Of a DNA stretch of 24,606 nucleotides, positions 9,011 to 20,473 are shown in pieces. Position 1 is the stretch's first letter. Each line of letters opens with the position of its first letter. Source of the stretch: Eimeria necatrix (taxonomy: Eukaryota; Apicomplexa; Conoidasida; Eucoccidiorida; Eimeriidae); assembly GCF_000499385.1 (NCBI RefSeq), contig NW_013654426.1, positions 1 through 24,606 on the forward strand, written 5' to 3'. The notes under the pieces were generated by a model. That model saw only the letters and a list, made by a program, of their open reading frames with translations, was not told where the DNA came from and made no database searches. Both the position numbers and the translations under genes were made by a program.

Positions 9011-10584
9011 TCGCACTGAAGATTCTTTGTCAACGCATTGCTGCTGCTACATACATATTGAGCTGCAGCCTTACTTGTTCTGAGCTGACGCTTATTTGCG
9101 TGCCTTGTGACGTACATTTACATACTTCCCCATTTGGAGTCATCACACTTTTCTCTTGGAAAACACTTACCACCTGAAGAATAAGCCATGATCTGCATAA
9201 TAAAAGCTGGAATCTTCGATTCCTGGACCTGGTTAATTTTGCGCGTTTTGCACAAAACATTAGCATCGAGCACTTTGAATGCACAAGTCGTGTCCCATGA
9301 GTTAAGGCGCGCATATTTTGTCCATGTGTCTAGCTGCACGAGGCCGTCGTGTAGTATAAGTAAGGTATATACGTCCATTTTTACACTAGGAGCATTGTTT
9401 TGCTCTTTATATACTAACAGCTGCCTAATTGACTTGAAGAAGAAGTTTGCAAATGTAAGAGACTTATACGTGCTGCATTGTGTTGCCGCTAATATCTGCC
9501 AAAAATTTTTTACGAAGCCACATATTGTCTGCAGATAATATTGAAATGCATCTCACAGTCTAAAATTTTAAAGGCCAAAAGAGTACATACGATAAATTAA
9601 ACAGCATTGAGTTGATGCCGCTGCGTGGTCTGATCAAGATGCCGGGACACAAGTAAGACGTGTACTAAACAGACGGACGTTCAGGCTAGTTTACGCTGAT
9701 CTGCAACGTTAAATATAACCTAGAAGCATGCTTGCCGACAAGCAAGCAACATCCTCTTTGTGGATCTACCATGGTAAAGAATTAGTTCTACAGCGTTAAC
9801 CCCACATCAAAAATAGTCGCGTAATGCAGGCGACGAAACGCGATTCTACTTTTGTTTTTCTGTATCGCCATTACTAAGCAAGTACATACTTCCTGCAGCA
9901 GCAGCGGCGCATCACTGATGTCATATGTCAAAGCATTCATTGTTCATATTTTGCCTCGCTGTTGTGTGCAACTTGTTCAGCTCCACTGTTTTTAAATTTA
10001 TGAAGTCACACCGTTGCTAAAATGCGAACTGTTTGCCACCAGAAAAACTGGTTTAAAGCACACAATGTTGATTGGAACGTTCGAAGGACTAGCAGCTTTT
10101 CTCTCCGTTTGAGCATCTTTCCCATGCTTATTGGACACCTGAGGCAGATTTGCTTGCAGCCTACTGCCATCTGCGCGTCTTAGTGACATGCATCTCTCGC
10201 AAAGCTTAGTTTGAAGCACTGACACCGATATATACTATTCGATAATGGTATCTTCAGGGGGCTCAGACCTGGGAGTCTGTGCTGGGGTGAGGTGTAGCTG
10301 GAAGTATCATCCAAGGCGTCCGCAGCAGCTTCCAAAACCAATAGAAAATATCTTTCTCACACGCCCAGAAACGGATGGCGTCTTTCGTGTCAGCTTGCTT
10401 TGCATAAGCTAGCCCAGCGCCTATGTTTTATTTTTCCGTGACCAAGATGTAGCTTTCAACCATCTAGCACTTGCGTACTTGCTAAGCTCACATGTATTAT
10501 TGCCCTATCGCATAGATACATAGAGTTACTCCCCAATGCGGTCTATGACTTTCAGACAATTTTGAGGGCCTGTCTCTAGGATAA
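9011..10584. other. Stretch with no confident gene; several overlapping open frames at 9030-9538
   Basis: Between 9118 and 9378 three frames are open at once: plus 9188-9538 (116 codons), minus 9118-9378 (86 codons) and minus 9030-9314 (94 codons). None has a recognisable domain, and openness in competing frames gives no preference for one. A short hairpin, CAGAC-CTGGGA-GTCTG, lies at 10264-10279 in a G-rich patch (10256-10290). GCATGC lies at 9726. Nothing else stands out. Confidence 0.5.
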
Positions 10585-10902
10585 CGGAGTCCAGAAGGAG
10601 CTGCAGTAGCAGCATCAGCACTGGCGACAAGCCGCTTGGGCTGCTGCTGCTACACTCTCTGCGGCTCTGAGGCCCTTGAAGCTGCAGAGGAGGGCGCGCA
10701 GCATAGCAACATTTGTAGCAGTTCCTTCAGCAGGAGCAACAACATGAATTTGGACGGAGAAAGGGGGGATCGCATGATGCAGCCAAACGCTAATCACGTC
10801 GCTATAACGATTACAGAGCATATCCTAAATCCTAGTCGTCTCATACTGCGCATGGTTCGCATCATACCGCTTTTGCCTCCCATGCGGATATGTCAGCTGT
10901 AA
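10585..10902 (+). other. CTG/CAG-rich open frame, possible exon remnant
   Basis: From 10585 (just after a TAA at 10582-10584) the plus strand is open to 10902, about 105 codons. The front half is unusually rich in CTG/CAG-type triplets, reading GAAVAASALATSRLGCCC and then an Ala/Glu/Ser stretch; the minus strand of the same patch reads Ala/Gln-rich (AAESVAAAAQAA). The patch 10590-10760 is clearly more G+C-rich than its surroundings. In Eimeria and related coccidia, CAG-type repeats coding for Ala, Gln, Ser or Leu runs lie mainly in exons, so this could be an exon scrap. The first ATG is far inside the frame, and no family is recognised. Confidence 0.15.
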
Positions 10903-13900
10903 GATCCACATTAACTGAATGAAAATACTATCACCATGAGATATGCATACATTATGTGAAGGTAATCAATTTCACAAATTCGAGTGCACACAGCAGCAAG
11001 CAGGCGGGTCTTTTCCGTACGCCTACCAGCTTCGTGTTGAGGTGGCCACAAAGCCTAAACCGCATTCAGAACCTGCTTAGAATGAAGCAAGTTTAGCGAT
11101 ACACTGACACAGGCTCCGCAAGTTTTGAAAAGACGATGCAATCGTCAGCACTTCGCATGCTGCGTAAAACCAAGCTTGGCCGCTTCTCCATACGCTCGAT
11201 TATTTTCTCCGCCACAACGTGGTTGTAGCTGTGAGTCATTTCATGAGTTTGTTTCTGTGGGACGGCAAACTCAAGATCCTCGGAAATTTAGAAGACTGTA
11301 AACAACATCTTAGGTATGTGCAAAGCGTGGATGCTTCATTCGTAGTGGAACACTGAAGTTTATAGTTGCATCTCTGTTGCATCCATTTGCATCTTTTGTG
11401 CTGTTAACGACAAGCAAAGATTGCTTGCGAGCATGAATGATTTATATCCATGAGTTTTGAAGCAACCTACGTATCCGCGAACGTTAAACGTGGGGCGCTT
11501 TGGGACGTACTAACTGCATGCGTTTCCAAAGTCGCATCGTGAAGTCTGTGCCATATACTGGCTTGTCCCTCAAAAACAAGAAAACAATCCAGAAATATGT
11601 AGCCTAAAACGTTCTATTAAATAAGCAACCAGAACAAACAATTGTTGGATCATTTCTGAATTGCATGGACACACCGCCTGCCCCACAAAAGCCATTGTTT
11701 CGATGGAGAAATGTCATTCTGTGCACGACTTTGCAGAAGCGTTGGCATCGTTTCACGTACACAAGACTAATGAGAACAAAACTGTTGCGCATGCGTTTAT
11801 AAATACTCACTGAAATGCGATTCGTTGCAGTGCGTTTTTCCTGAAGCCACAACACATCGGTCGTTAAGTGAAAGAAAGTACTGCAGGCACGCCATCAAGC
11901 AAAACGCTTGCGTTGGGGCGTTTGAGCTCGTGCGCAGCAAAAAAAGACCGTAGCATTATACAAATGGTGCTCATATCAGCTATGTAATAAAATACATACA
12001 ATCAGGTAGCTTAGTGAACGCTTCCCTCTGTGACGAACTCACCTCCTTCAAAAGAGTTCACGGTCCATATGAATCACAATGAAGCGTGTTTCCAAGCACT
12101 ACAGGGGCAGCCTGCGTTCTCTTTTTTCTCGTGTTATATCACACAGTAGCGGACATATGAATCGCCACGAACAGTCAGCGCATACTGCCATTCCGCATGC
12201 TTTTATTGACCACAGTGTCCTCCTTCGATCAGCGCCGCCGATACAGTTAAAAGCCTTTTCTTGAAAATACTAGCGAGAATCTGCATTTATGTATGGACTC
12301 CTCGAGCACTCAGAAAAGCGATGGGAGTGTTACACTAAGAATACAGCTACACAGAGTGCGGTGTAATGCGGTTCCACTGCGCGCATCCGTCACAATGCTC
12401 ATTTGTACTGCGTATGGGTGTATTCGCTCGACTGTATTTTTCCAAATATTTTCAATTGCTAAAATAACGTTTGCGGTCACGCAAAGTCATACCAATTATT
12501 GTTAAGTGGAAGCTCGAGCTTCAAGATGGTGTAAACACGTTTTCTATAATGCCTCCCAGAAATGACGTCGGCGGGTAAGAAGCATAAACATATTATTGTT
12601 GTATATTTTTGTATATGGCATGTTCACAAAATATTCTTTTTAGCTTTAAGCATACTGATATCCACCGGTCGACCTTTTCGGGAGACGGAATCACTCCAAA
12701 AAGCCTGAACGTGCTAATCGCTCTTGGGGCACTCCGAATGGAAACGTGGCCGGACTCACTCGCCCGCGCCATTGGCACACGGTGTTGTGTATGAGGGAGG
12801 AGCAGGGCCTGCGATTTCAAATGTTGTTCTTTTGCGAAGGCATCCGCCTAACAAGAACAAATGGACGACATTTTGAAAACTAAAATATGAGGCGCATTTC
12901 CCAAGCAGGGGCGCATGCCAGCGATATCAGTGGATGATGCAGCGCCGTACTAACTGCTTTCCAAAGCTTTGCATTATTGTTGCATTCCCAATTACTAACA
13001 AAAATATGCAAGCACCCTAAAATTTCTAGCGCCTGAATGCGCCTACCAGAGGACTAAGTTAAGCATCTTTCGTGCAGGCACTGTGCTTGAATGTGCATAT
13101 GTATAGATGCTCCGCCAATGAACAATTTTTCATCTAAATTTGTTCTCCTGAGTTTCTCGCCATCACGGCAAGGCACTTCATCTTTCCAGCTAGAAGCGTC
13201 AAGCCGTGAAAACTCGATTGGCTGAGGCGACTGCCAAATAGTCAGAAAATCAGAAAACAGCGTACGGCCATATCAATGAACGCGAGTATCCTTAGGTTGT
13301 GCTCATGTGGAAATAATTTCTCCGTAGCACACTTTAACAAAGTCTAACTCGCAACACCTTACATGGGTACAGACACAGATGTACGGGCCAATTTTTTGAC
13401 CCTGAGGAATGAATGCAAGCGAAGCACATGCCAGGTATGACAGAGCGAACATGATTATTCGTGCTGAACACGCAATTGTCTTTATTTATTCTGTTGCCGG
13501 CAGATGACGGCAAAAGGGCTAGTTCAGCGAGAGTACCTAAAAGCGAAGACAGCCTTCCCGACTACAAAAGCAATTCCCTGTGCACGTGTGGACCATTTAA
13601 AATATTCTCTTTTCTATGCAGGTGCAGAGTACGAGGGACTACGAAGAATAATTTGATCCTTATTTATGAGAACTCAGTCAAGCAAGCGGCGCACCCTAGC
13701 GCGATGATCACATTACATTGTGCCAATGCTAATCTTTTCCCTCTTTTTGGTGTGTGTACAAGATCATAAGATTGTTTGAAATCCTAATATAAAGTTAGGT
13801 GGTCATGAGGTCTTGCAAATATAGGAAGTAGTGCTAACTGGAGCAGTGCACTTTGTCTAGCTCATTGGTCTGCCAATCTTATAGAAAGAAGACTCAAAAC

Positions 13901-14463
13901 AGCGTCAGGCATGTTGTGCAAAAGTAAAAGCTGCTCATCCACTTCGTGCACCAGCAAAGTCACTTGAAAGAGGCTCTGTTCAGATTTTCACGGACATCCT
14001 CATTCCACAGGAAAATCGTTTCTTTCGAGCACAGTACTGCTCACTTCCTGCGCCGTAGCATGACCTCAATAAGCACCTGCAGCGCGAGTATCTTCAATCA
14101 ACGTTCGTGAAGAAGACGTGACTCTCGATGGCAATTGAACATGAGACACAAATACTTCTGACTAGGAAAAATACGCTTTTGTATGCTACAAGATGCAACA
14201 AAGACTGGTTGATTAGTTGCTCTTTGTCAGATGCAGAGACCTTCATACCCAAGCAAGTAAAGCAACCTGGCTAAGCAAACGCAGAGTTGCGCCCATCAAA
14301 CAAAAAGTCTTAAAAATGCTTCGTTAAATCAGCTGACGTTGACGAACCATGTTTTAGGCCACACCAAAATTTTTGAAGATGTTCAGGCAGCATATTGGTG
14401 TGGCGATAGTGTTCATCTGAGCGTCTAGCTGTCTGCGACTCTTCTACAGAAAGACAACATTCT
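10903..14463. other. Long stretch with no supportable gene
   Basis: Open frames are all near 100 codons or fewer and are mixed between strands; the largest is plus 13461-13769, 102 codons, starting at a non-ATG codon. I saw no tandem repeat, inverted repeat over 15 bp, RNA gene or mobile-element end. The GCATGC palindrome is clustered here, with five copies at 11155, 11516, 11789, 12195 and 12913. Confidence 0.55.
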
Positions 14464-14811
14464 TCACGAGCAGCATGTGCTTTGAAATTCAGCCGGATTT
14501 TCGGTAATCACCAATGCGTTCAAACTGGTTGTACCAAAGCAAGTGGAAAAATAGCCCATTAGACTATGTGTCAACCTAAAATGTCCATTGTTACCTGAAA
14601 GATGAAAAAGCCTAGTCCTACCAAATATTACAAGGACTTGTCGCAAAGATTCGTATTTTTGTTCTCTCGAGGTCTCAGGGCAGCGGCAAAATAGCTTAAA
14701 TCGAGAAACGACGATGCTCACGAGAGGGAAATAATTGTGCCAAGGCTTCACAGGCACGCGCGGATGAATCATAATTAGCAGCCACAACGGGAAAGATGTG
14801 CAGCAAAACAT
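14464..14811 (-). other. Candidate small secreted-type frame, 115 codons, unknown function
   Basis: This minus frame starts at a real ATG and runs 115 codons to a stop. The N-terminus MFCCTSFPLWLLIMIHP is short and hydrophobic, like a signal peptide. The rest is basic, with scattered cysteines and no domain I recognise. No partner frame or promoter is visible. It is one of the few longer frames in the window with a true ATG, but its length is within chance expectation. Confidence 0.13.
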
Positions 14812-15272
14812 TTATTTGAATGTTCACAAGCGACGTAATCTTTGCACTAGCATGTTCGCCACACAAAGCCCCTCAACGATAATTCGGTTCATGGTAGATC
14901 GTTCTAAGGCGAAACATGCGTTGGCTTGACTTTTGGGCAGCCTGTAGAGTGCCCCTTTGTACGCATTCTGCACCTTCACCCCATGACGCTGCTTGGGTGT
15001 TGTGATCTCCCTATGCATGACTGTTGCAAGACCAGAATTTGCCTTTGAGTGAGATTACGCAGTCCCTGGGAACACACTGTCTGCATAACGTCGACGAATA
15101 CATTGATAACACCGTGCAATGGTCTGAAATCTAATATGCCCTCCCTTCAGGAATATTTCTGTTGCTCCATAGTATTATCGCGGTGTTCAAGATTGCAACA
15201 GTGGCAGCAGGAGTCCTCTAAGGCAAGCACAACGTACGCGATGCTCTAATGGTAGAGCAAGCATCCAAGTGC
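14812..15272. other. Stretch with no gene, upstream of the first dispersed-repeat copy
   Basis: Only short frames are present. Weak similarity to the segment before the second repeat copy may begin near 15220 (facing about 16425), so the true repeat edge could lie inside this stretch. Confidence 0.5.
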
Positions 15273-15497
15273 ACAAAAAATCTCCGCAAGCGCACTCACG
15301 GCTTGTGCCGTGATATTCATGAGCACCGGAAAACCTTCTAGCCCAGTGTACGTTAGTATGGCATACTGATTTTATCCAACAGCCAGGCTTAAAAGTAGGC
15401 GCTTGCAGTGTGAGGTGACCGAAGCACAAGTCACATGTATGCCTGATGGCCGCATTGTTGATGACCACAGATTTTCGGGCAGGGCAAAAGACGCACT
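15273..15497 (+). repeat. Dispersed repeat, copy A (uninterrupted)
   Basis: The two halves of this copy match two segments of copy B in the same order and orientation. First half 15273-15364 faces 16480-16569, with about 8 substitutions and one 2-bp gap in about 90 bp. Second half 15368-15497 faces 16744-16873, with about 26 substitutions in 130 gap-free bases. Between the halves copy A has only three bases (ACT). The substitutions fall evenly over codon positions in the frames I checked, so this is a non-coding repeat. The minus strand is open across copy A (15187-15468, 93 codons); in copy B that frame is broken by a stop and by the extra sequence. Confidence 0.92.
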
Positions 15498-16479
15498 ACC
15501 TTAACGCAGAGTGCATGCTAGGTGTGACACAAAAAAGACCCGTACGACCTGACAGCAGAAATCCGGGGAAAATCACCTGCTGCTTTTGCCGTCTGAGTTG
15601 TTTTGCAAGTACTGCTGAGCTGGCGCTGTCCAGTGCACCCTACTTTTTTGAGTCCATTAAGGGCGAGAACAGTATGCCGGCCTCTTTACGTCGTTCTGGC
15701 GTGCTTTTTTTATATGTGTGAAGTGTTTTCATTAGATGCATATTTCGTTCATATGACACATGTAATAAGGTACCATTGTCACAGAGAGACCTGCCGCGGA
15801 GCAAAGGTCCAAGTCATTTCGTGCAATGCGTTACCATGCCAACGCAAAGCGTGTGCTTTTCATTGGAGAGGGATCTTAACGACGACGTTCAGAAGCACTC
15901 TGCATAACCCCTCCACGCGTGCCTTCTTGCGTTGGGGCTAAGCTTTGGTTGTTTCCAACTCCCAATAGGAGCTCAACCACGCGTGCGCATGCACATTAAC
16001 ATTTTTCGCAGCATAGCTCGCAGAAGAAAAACTCAGAGGACCAATTGTTCTCACTTTTGTATTCTTACGAAGCGAATGAGAAGTTATTAGGCCTTCTGTA
16101 GAAAGCCCAAGTCGTGAGTGCAAGAGCCTGCTCTGGATTCGCCTCCTCACATTGTGCGCCTGTCGCTTTCCCGCCATTCAGGTCCACAGTCACACTACAG
16201 TGCGTCGTGGCAATGGGAACTGCCTGAAAACATACTGGCTGAAGCATGTACAATAATACATTGCCAGCATTCATGCACAACCTGGAGTCTAATGCCTTCT
16301 GTTTGCATGACAAAATCATTTCGCATATTTCATAGCATTAACTTATTTACGACTGTCGAAGTAATAAAGGGACTTATTCGTTGGCCTAAAATTAAACGCC
16401 TGTATTCATTGTTCTAAGGAGACCCAGCACGAACGACGTTACATAGTACAGCACGCTACAACAGCAAACATTCGGATGA
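15498..16479. other. Spacer between the two dispersed-repeat copies
   Basis: There are overlapping plus frames at 15446-15721 and 15603-15941 (up to 112 codons) and minus frames at 15938-16319, none with an ATG-started, recognisable product. GCATGC occurs at 15513 and 15987. Confidence 0.5.
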
Positions 16480-16569
16480 ACAAAAATTCCGCAGGCGCAC
16501 TCACGGCGTGTCCGGTGATCTTCACGAGCACCGGAAAATTTTCTAGCCCAGTGTACGTTAGTATGGCAT
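16480..16569 (+). repeat. Dispersed repeat, copy B, first half
   Basis: It matches 15273-15364 at about 91%. The last 34 bases or so are nearly identical, including TCTAGCCCAGTGTACGTTAG. It ends at GGCAT, where copy B departs from copy A. Confidence 0.9.
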
Positions 16570-16743
16570 AACACCAAATAAACTGCAACAGGGTTTCTCC
16601 TTATGCAACACAAATGCCCAGGTCATCGCATCACATTGCATATACAGGGGTTTCGTCACTCCGCAAGTTTCACATCTCACACTGCGAGTCACATTCGGTG
16701 AAACCAGATGGCAGCTTAATTACACAAATCTGACGACTGTCAT
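16570..16743. mobile_element. Extra ~171 bp inside repeat copy B (insertion, or deletion in copy A)
   Basis: Copy B carries 174 bases where copy A has three. The segment follows GGCAT (16565-16569) and ends with GTCAT (16739-16743), a 4-of-5 match that could be a worn 5-bp target-site duplication. It has no clear terminal inverted repeats, no open frame of note, and no GT-AG ends on either strand that would make it an intron. It is not found elsewhere in the window. It may be a small non-autonomous element, or ancestral sequence lost from copy A. Confidence 0.45.
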
Positions 16744-16873
16744 GATTCTATTCAACAGCCAAGCATACAAGTAGGCACTTGCAGTGTGAGGCGGCCAAAG
16801 CGCAAGCCACACGCATGCCTCATGGCCACATTGTTGATGGCCATAGATTTGTGGTTAAGCCAGCGGACGCACT
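16744..16873 (+). repeat. Dispersed repeat, copy B, second half
   Basis: It matches 15368-15497 at about 80% with no gaps. Most differences in its middle part are transitions. The match fades after ACGCACT. Confidence 0.9.
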
Positions 16874-17111
16874 TGCTGCACAGAAAACAAGTCTACATGA
16901 TAATATCATGGATCCGTTGGCGCAAGCCTCTCGCATTTTGTTTTGTATATATACTATGAACGAAGGAGCAGTGGGCAAACTGAAAATTGAGAAGCTTCAT
17001 TTCGTTGTTGGATTTGAAGGCGGTGTAGTGGCAAAACTAATTAGTACTTTTCTTTGGCTTGCTGTACTGTACACCCGGCATGTGTGCTACAGCGAACTAA
17101 GGGGCACCTGA
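16779..17111 (+). other. Open frame running out of repeat copy B, 110 codons
   Basis: The frame starts (TTG) inside repeat copy B and continues past its edge for about 80 codons; the first in-frame ATG is at 16815-16817. The tail includes a hydrophobic stretch, AKLISTFLWLAVLYT. In copy A the same frame stops right after the repeat, so the extension is not shared. No domain is recognised, and chance is the simplest reading. Confidence 0.1.
16896..16910. repeat. 15-bp near-palindrome CATGATA-A-TATCATG
   Basis: Two perfect 7-bp inverted arms flank a single base, just beyond the edge of repeat copy B. Function unknown. Confidence 0.5.
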
Positions 17112-20057
17112 ATGCATTTGCTGCGTACCTCACGACTAGTTCACCTCCAATTTCGTGGCACAATAGACTGTAGCCCAATTAGTGATTCAATACTCCTGCA
17201 TTCCAATCCTGCCGTTGTGTAGGGGTGCTAGCACGCGCTGGCAGTCCCCTATGCATGAAGAGGCACTAGTGTCAAGACGCTACCACTAGTGCCAGCCATC
17301 AAGCTGCGCTTTAAATATGAATAACGTCACAGGGATTATGAAGCACTGGCTGAAACGCAAAGGCCAAATACTTTTCCTTCTCACAAGGACACGTCGAGTC
17401 ATGCTTTTAACAGTGCACGGGTGGAACGGGTGAGCAGCCCGACTGTACTTGACGTGTTTGCCAAACATCGAGCTATCAACATTGTAGTTGTAGTCTCCTA
17501 AATCCTGTTTTTATCACACTGGCAACGTTTTGCTATGCCCGAAGCCCTAGCTGTGATAATCTCTCAGCCAAGCATGTTCTACTTTTCTCCAGATAGTTGT
17601 GCATATCAACTGAGCGCGTACTGCCCATTTGCTTTCCATGTACATTGCAAAGGAAGTTAGACAAATACTGTAGGACAGCAAACATGTTTTGTTGCTTTTC
17701 ATATAAGAAGCAAAGAATCGACCGAATCCAAAAGTTAACGGGAAACATGAAGGGGGCAAAAACATGGGTAGGGTAACCGCATCAAGTTGCGAAGTAATCT
17801 AGCCTTCTTTGCTGTATGAGCAGAGCCAAACAGGTATCGCTTGTAGTTGCGCTGAACTGCGCATATTCAGATATTCATAGCATATAGCAGGAAAATGTTT
17901 CGAAGGTGGTGTACCAATATCAGGGTAGATTCTCTAGTCTGCGAGTACACGTGCGACGGAGCGAGCAAACTTGCAAACTCTGCATTATATCAAGCGCGCA
18001 CTCCTTTAGACAAAGCTGTATATCAGCTAAAGCGGATTGTACCAGTTCTTAGAAGCTTTCCTGAGGTCATCTCTACAAATGCGCATTTCAGTACTGCATA
18101 AACGTATTATGTAGCTAGTTTGTAGGTTTCGAACACGATGCTGTTGTACGCTGAGTCTCCCCTCGTACAGCACACAAAACATTCTGTTTACTGACTACGC
18201 TTCACGGAACATCAACAATGTGTGTAGCGACTTTCTCATGCGTAGGAGCATTTGAACCGCCTCTTGCCGGGTGAGTCTCATGGGTCCCTGTAAGCGGGCA
18301 GTTCCTTTTTTTCCTAAATAATGAAAAAATTGCCAAAAGGGGAGCTACTAAATTTGTGCATTCATCACGTTTTGCTCAGCCCAATAGCGGTTTCAATTAT
18401 TTTTCTTAGCAGTATCTCCACATAGGCATCGAACTAGCAGCACTCTAAATGGACGGTCTATTTTCCACAAACTATTCGGCGTACATCTGCCATGCCCTTA
18501 GGACAATGATACCCACAGACTGATTGTTTTGTTAATAGACCCTATAATCAGGCGCAACCTTTCACAACTGACAGCTGAGCCTGCCACCGTCACACTCGTG
18601 GAATGCCAGGGGATGGAGACACGGAAGTTTCATTGAATCCCGCTGACTCTGTGAGCCAGGGTACTGCTTGAAAACTCATGAATTTTTGTGAAACATGTAA
18701 TTGCTACATATTTTTAGCCTTTCCCTGCAGAGCATTTGGTACACAAAACAGTCCTTTTTTCTTTTGGCAAAGTGTCGGATAGCATCAATTTCTACCGAAA
18801 GCGTATTGGTTTTCATCCTAATTAATATCAAGAGGCCGGACTGCGCAGCGGAAAATTGTTTGAAGCTTAAATCGTGACATCAACCTCTTAGGTCTTCCAT
18901 CACGCCGCTAATATATCAATTTCTCATGTTTTTCAAGTACTAAGATAACGCTGTGCCGGACCTGGGCCGCCTTCTGTGTAGCAAGAAAATTTGCGAAAGA
19001 CCAGGGTAGTGCAGATGTGTGCATGCACTGTTGATGGGAACTAATGGCACGCACATAACACAAAGACAAATCGCGACCGTACTGGTCTTCCAGATTAGCC
19101 TGGCGAATAACAGGGAGGGTGATGAAAAAAAGAAAGCATCGCTGTGCGAAAGCACAACCTTATCAAACGCCTGAAATCCAACCCAGTGGGCAGCTTTCGG
19201 TTGCAAGTGGCCCGTACATAACCAGTAGAAGGTAGTGTTGATTACCTTCGCGACACAGGGGCTGAGAAATTATATAAGAATCATTTTTGCTCTTTTATTC
19301 ATCAAGGAATACCATATTTTGCGATGAATGGAACTAAAAGCTCTTGATTTTATATCATGTGGCGGCAAATGCAGGCAGTGCAGCGTTGTCGCACGTAGTT
19401 CATGGGCTTGTTGTACGTTCTTTATGTGGGTGAACACATTGGTTAGTGCGTGTTCCATGATTTGAAAACATTAGCATGCACGCATCAAAACGTTATTACG
19501 GATGAGATTGTAGACTGAAACCACATACATATCAGCTTCGTAGGAAACAATACGAATCCCATTGGGTTGCATCACATGTTGTATATAGCACCTTGCTAGA
19601 TGTAATCATATGGTATACACGGCGCAGTACTTAAGCGGACGAGCTCATATGCTGCCTCAGTATAACAATTCATAATTCCGTCATAGCCATGATCTTGCAT
19701 GAAAAGGCATTCTTAATCTTGCAATGCCCCCCAGCAATTGTGATGTATCAAAATAATCTGCAGGGTGCGTATTAGTCATGTTTTGTCTATAATGAAGATG
19801 GTAGTACATCCACAAATTTGGGACATAATTCATACAAGAATGCGAGGATGTTTCATACTGTATGCGTAAACATTTATTCAGAAAATTTTCCAAGCCTCGG
19901 CTTCATGCGTGGCATCTTGGGAAATATGCATGAAGAACAATTCACGCACCTACATATGATTAGATAGGCTTACTTTCTGCACAAATAATCACACAAAACA
20001 GCCGAAATCAAAGTGCGTTTCATCCCTCACATCAACATAACTAGCGGCTTCGCGATC
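17112..20057. other. Long stretch with no supportable gene
   Basis: All frames are broken into pieces of at most about 90 codons, with no consistent strand. An 8-bp inverted pair CTTCATGC/GCATGAAG lies at 19901-19908 and 19928-19935. GCATGC lies at 19021 and 19474. No RNA gene, microsatellite or mobile element was seen. Confidence 0.55.
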
Positions 20058-20473
20058 TCATATACGTTTAGTGTCTATTTGAACAGCTCGTCGTTCGCTT
20101 TTCTGCCTACCACTGCTGACACAATCAGCACACGTACGCAAAAGGATGGAAGAAGAAACGTAGTGCGTTGTGTTACGTTGTGTGCTCGCGTCATAGCGGT
20201 TGCTCCCTCTACTGTTGAAGATGCTGCATTCATGATTGCGAGTGCAAATGCACACGTGCAAGTATGGTTGCACGCAGCAAGAGGCACTAAAATAGGCAAG
20301 AGCGTCAGGTGACGTTGCCATACTCTATGCCAACAGACAATGCCATGCGGCCCAGAAGCTGCACGCCAAACATAAAGCCTGCTAAAGAGCGACGCAGGAA
20401 GCTCAACTTCCACTAAACTGCAGTGCAAGCATATGCGACGCGAAATATGTAACTGTGTGCATATCTTTCGCAA
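20058..20473. other. Stretch open in three frames, possible exon
   Basis: Minus 20075-20473 is open for 132 codons (TTG first codon). Minus 20058-20321 and plus 20013-20312 are open at the same time. The minus 132-codon product is rich in Ala, Leu, Val and Cys with mildly hydrophobic runs; no domain is recognised. The patch is locally richer in G+C, which lowers stop-codon frequency in every frame and can explain the openness without coding. Confidence 0.12.

Noticed and set aside
8761..9177. Long His/Thr/Pro-rich and Val/Cys/Gly-rich open frames
   Set aside because: They are created by the C/A simple-sequence tract, which contains almost no stop codons on either strand.
15238..15265. tRNA D-arm / A-box look-alike (GCTCTAATGGTAGAGC)
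   Set aside because: No GGTTCRA-type B box, anticodon stem or acceptor stem follows at the right distance; the pairing is a chance hairpin at the edge of repeat copy A.
16570..16743. Extra segment in repeat copy B as a spliceosomal intron
   Set aside because: Neither strand has GT-AG ends at or near the break with copy A, and the flanking frame is interrupted by a stop (at 16756-16758 or so on the minus strand).
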